5,109 bases of DNA from an uncultured Schwartzia sp. Lineage in GTDB: Bacteria > Bacillota > Negativicutes > Selenomonadales > Selenomonadaceae. Shown here piece by piece: positions 4,664 through 5,109 of the stretch (position 1 is the first letter of the stretch; the number at the start of each line of letters is the position of its first letter). Made by a program: the position numbers and the translations under genes. Location of the stretch: NCBI GenBank assembly GCA_905373705.1, contig CAJPUA010000103.1, positions 1 through 5,109 of the forward strand, written 5' to 3'. The notes beneath the pieces are model-generated. The model ran no database searches. It saw only the letters and a list, made by a program, of their open reading frames with translations, and was not told the origin of the DNA.

Positions 4664-5109
4664 CCGCCGTTGGCCAGACACGATCTAAAAGCAGCGCGGC
4701 CAAACGGTGCTTGTCCATCAAGGGAAATTCTTCAACGCCCCCGGAGCGATCCAAGAGCTTCACGAGATTCATTTCCGTATTGAATCCCGCGTCCGCCCGG
4801 CTGACGTCGTTGGCCACGATGAAATCCAGATTCTTCTTTTCCAGCTTGGCCCGCGCATATTCAAGCAGATTCTGCGTTTCTGCGGCGAATCCGACCAGCA
4901 CTTGTCCCGGCCGCTTGCGCTGTCCAAGTTCCCATAAAATATCCGGATTTTTTTCCAGCCGAAGGACCAGTTCATTTTCCTCTTTCTTAATCTTATTCGC
5001 CGCAATTCGGCTGACGCGATAGTCCGCCACCGCCGCCGCCTTGATAATAAGCGCGCAGCTCTCCGCTTCCGCGAATACGGCCTCGCGCATCTGAAGCGCT
5101 GTCCGAACC
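4650..5109 (-). CDS. coaBC: Phosphopantothenoylcysteine decarboxylase / phosphopantothenate-cysteine ligase (CoaBC, Dfp), C-terminal part only
   Basis: CoaBC carries out two steps of coenzyme A synthesis: CoaB joins cysteine to 4'-phosphopantothenate using CTP, and CoaC decarboxylates the product to 4'-phosphopantetheine. Only about 152 residues are in the window, all from the C-terminal CoaB ligase domain; the flavoprotein CoaC half lies to the right. Family landmarks in order are VRTALQMREAV, IIKAAAVADYR, the lysine-rich NKIKK motif, LEKNPDILWELGQRK, VLVGFAAET, KKNLDFIVANDVS, and NLVKLLDRSGGVEEFPLMDKHRLAALLLDRV. The frame is open to the right edge, so the Met at 5090 is internal and not the start. 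TAA is at 4650, followed by a probable terminator and then the independently transcribed tRNA-Arg. Identity is secure; the second half of the protein is needed to confirm the fusion. Confidence 0.95.
   Translation of the reverse strand, partial: VRTALQMREAVFAEAESCALIIKAAAVADYRVSRIAANKIKKEENELVLRLEKNPDILWELGQRKRPGQVLVGFAAETQNLLEYARAKLEKKNLDFIVANDVSRADAGFNTEMNLVKLLDRSGGVEEFPLMDKHRLAALLLDRVWPTAAPEK

Noticed and set aside
4582..5022. Plus-strand frame opposite coaBC
   Set aside because: The minus strand carries clear CoaB motifs through the same interval; the plus frame is a shadow.

Overview
The window looks like a chromosomal housekeeping segment of a low- to medium-G+C Gram-positive-lineage bacterium (Bacillota). 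The evidence is: Gram-positive-type LexA operators (GAAC-N4-GTTC), a YneA-like LysM protein under SOS control, consensus sigma-A promoters with extended -10 elements, a tRNA with an encoded CCA end, and U-tract hairpin terminators. Balanced base composition and the style of the SMC protein would suit the Negativicutes, but that is a guess from memory, not something the window proves.

Layout from left to right. Positions 1-3079, minus strand: smc, the chromosome-condensation ATPase. About 1,026 codons are present and the C-terminal head is cut off by the left edge; the N-terminal coiled-coil arm carries an 81-bp tandem duplication. A good promoter and a probable TTG start lie just upstream. 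Positions 3172-3363, minus: a 63-codon small gene of unknown function. Positions 3491-3539: a strong GC-rich hairpin whose T-tract is on the plus strand. Positions 3557-3853, minus: a 98-residue membrane-anchored LysM protein resembling the SOS cell-division suppressor YneA. Positions 3854-4031: a divergent control region with two perfect LexA boxes, arranged as a 15-bp inverted repeat, plus one degenerate box. Positions 4032-4292, plus: an 86-residue unrecognised protein with its own extended -10 promoter and a terminator. Positions 4429-4506, minus: tRNA-Arg(ACG) with its promoter and terminator. Positions 4650-5109, minus: the 3' end of coaBC, the CoA biosynthesis bifunctional enzyme.

The units appear to be transcribed mostly independently: smc, the LysM gene, the 86-residue gene and the tRNA each have their own promoter, and hairpins separate several of them. 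The one real circuit visible is the SOS node at 3890-4000. LexA bound at the two boxes should block the LysM gene's core promoter, and DNA damage would release it to delay septation. This sits next to the gene for the chromosome-organising SMC protein, but functional coupling between them is only an inference. I see no mobile element, CRISPR array or clear novel multi-gene system. The most interesting items are the SOS operator architecture, the possible SOS co-regulation of the divergent unknown gene, and the SMC coil duplication.
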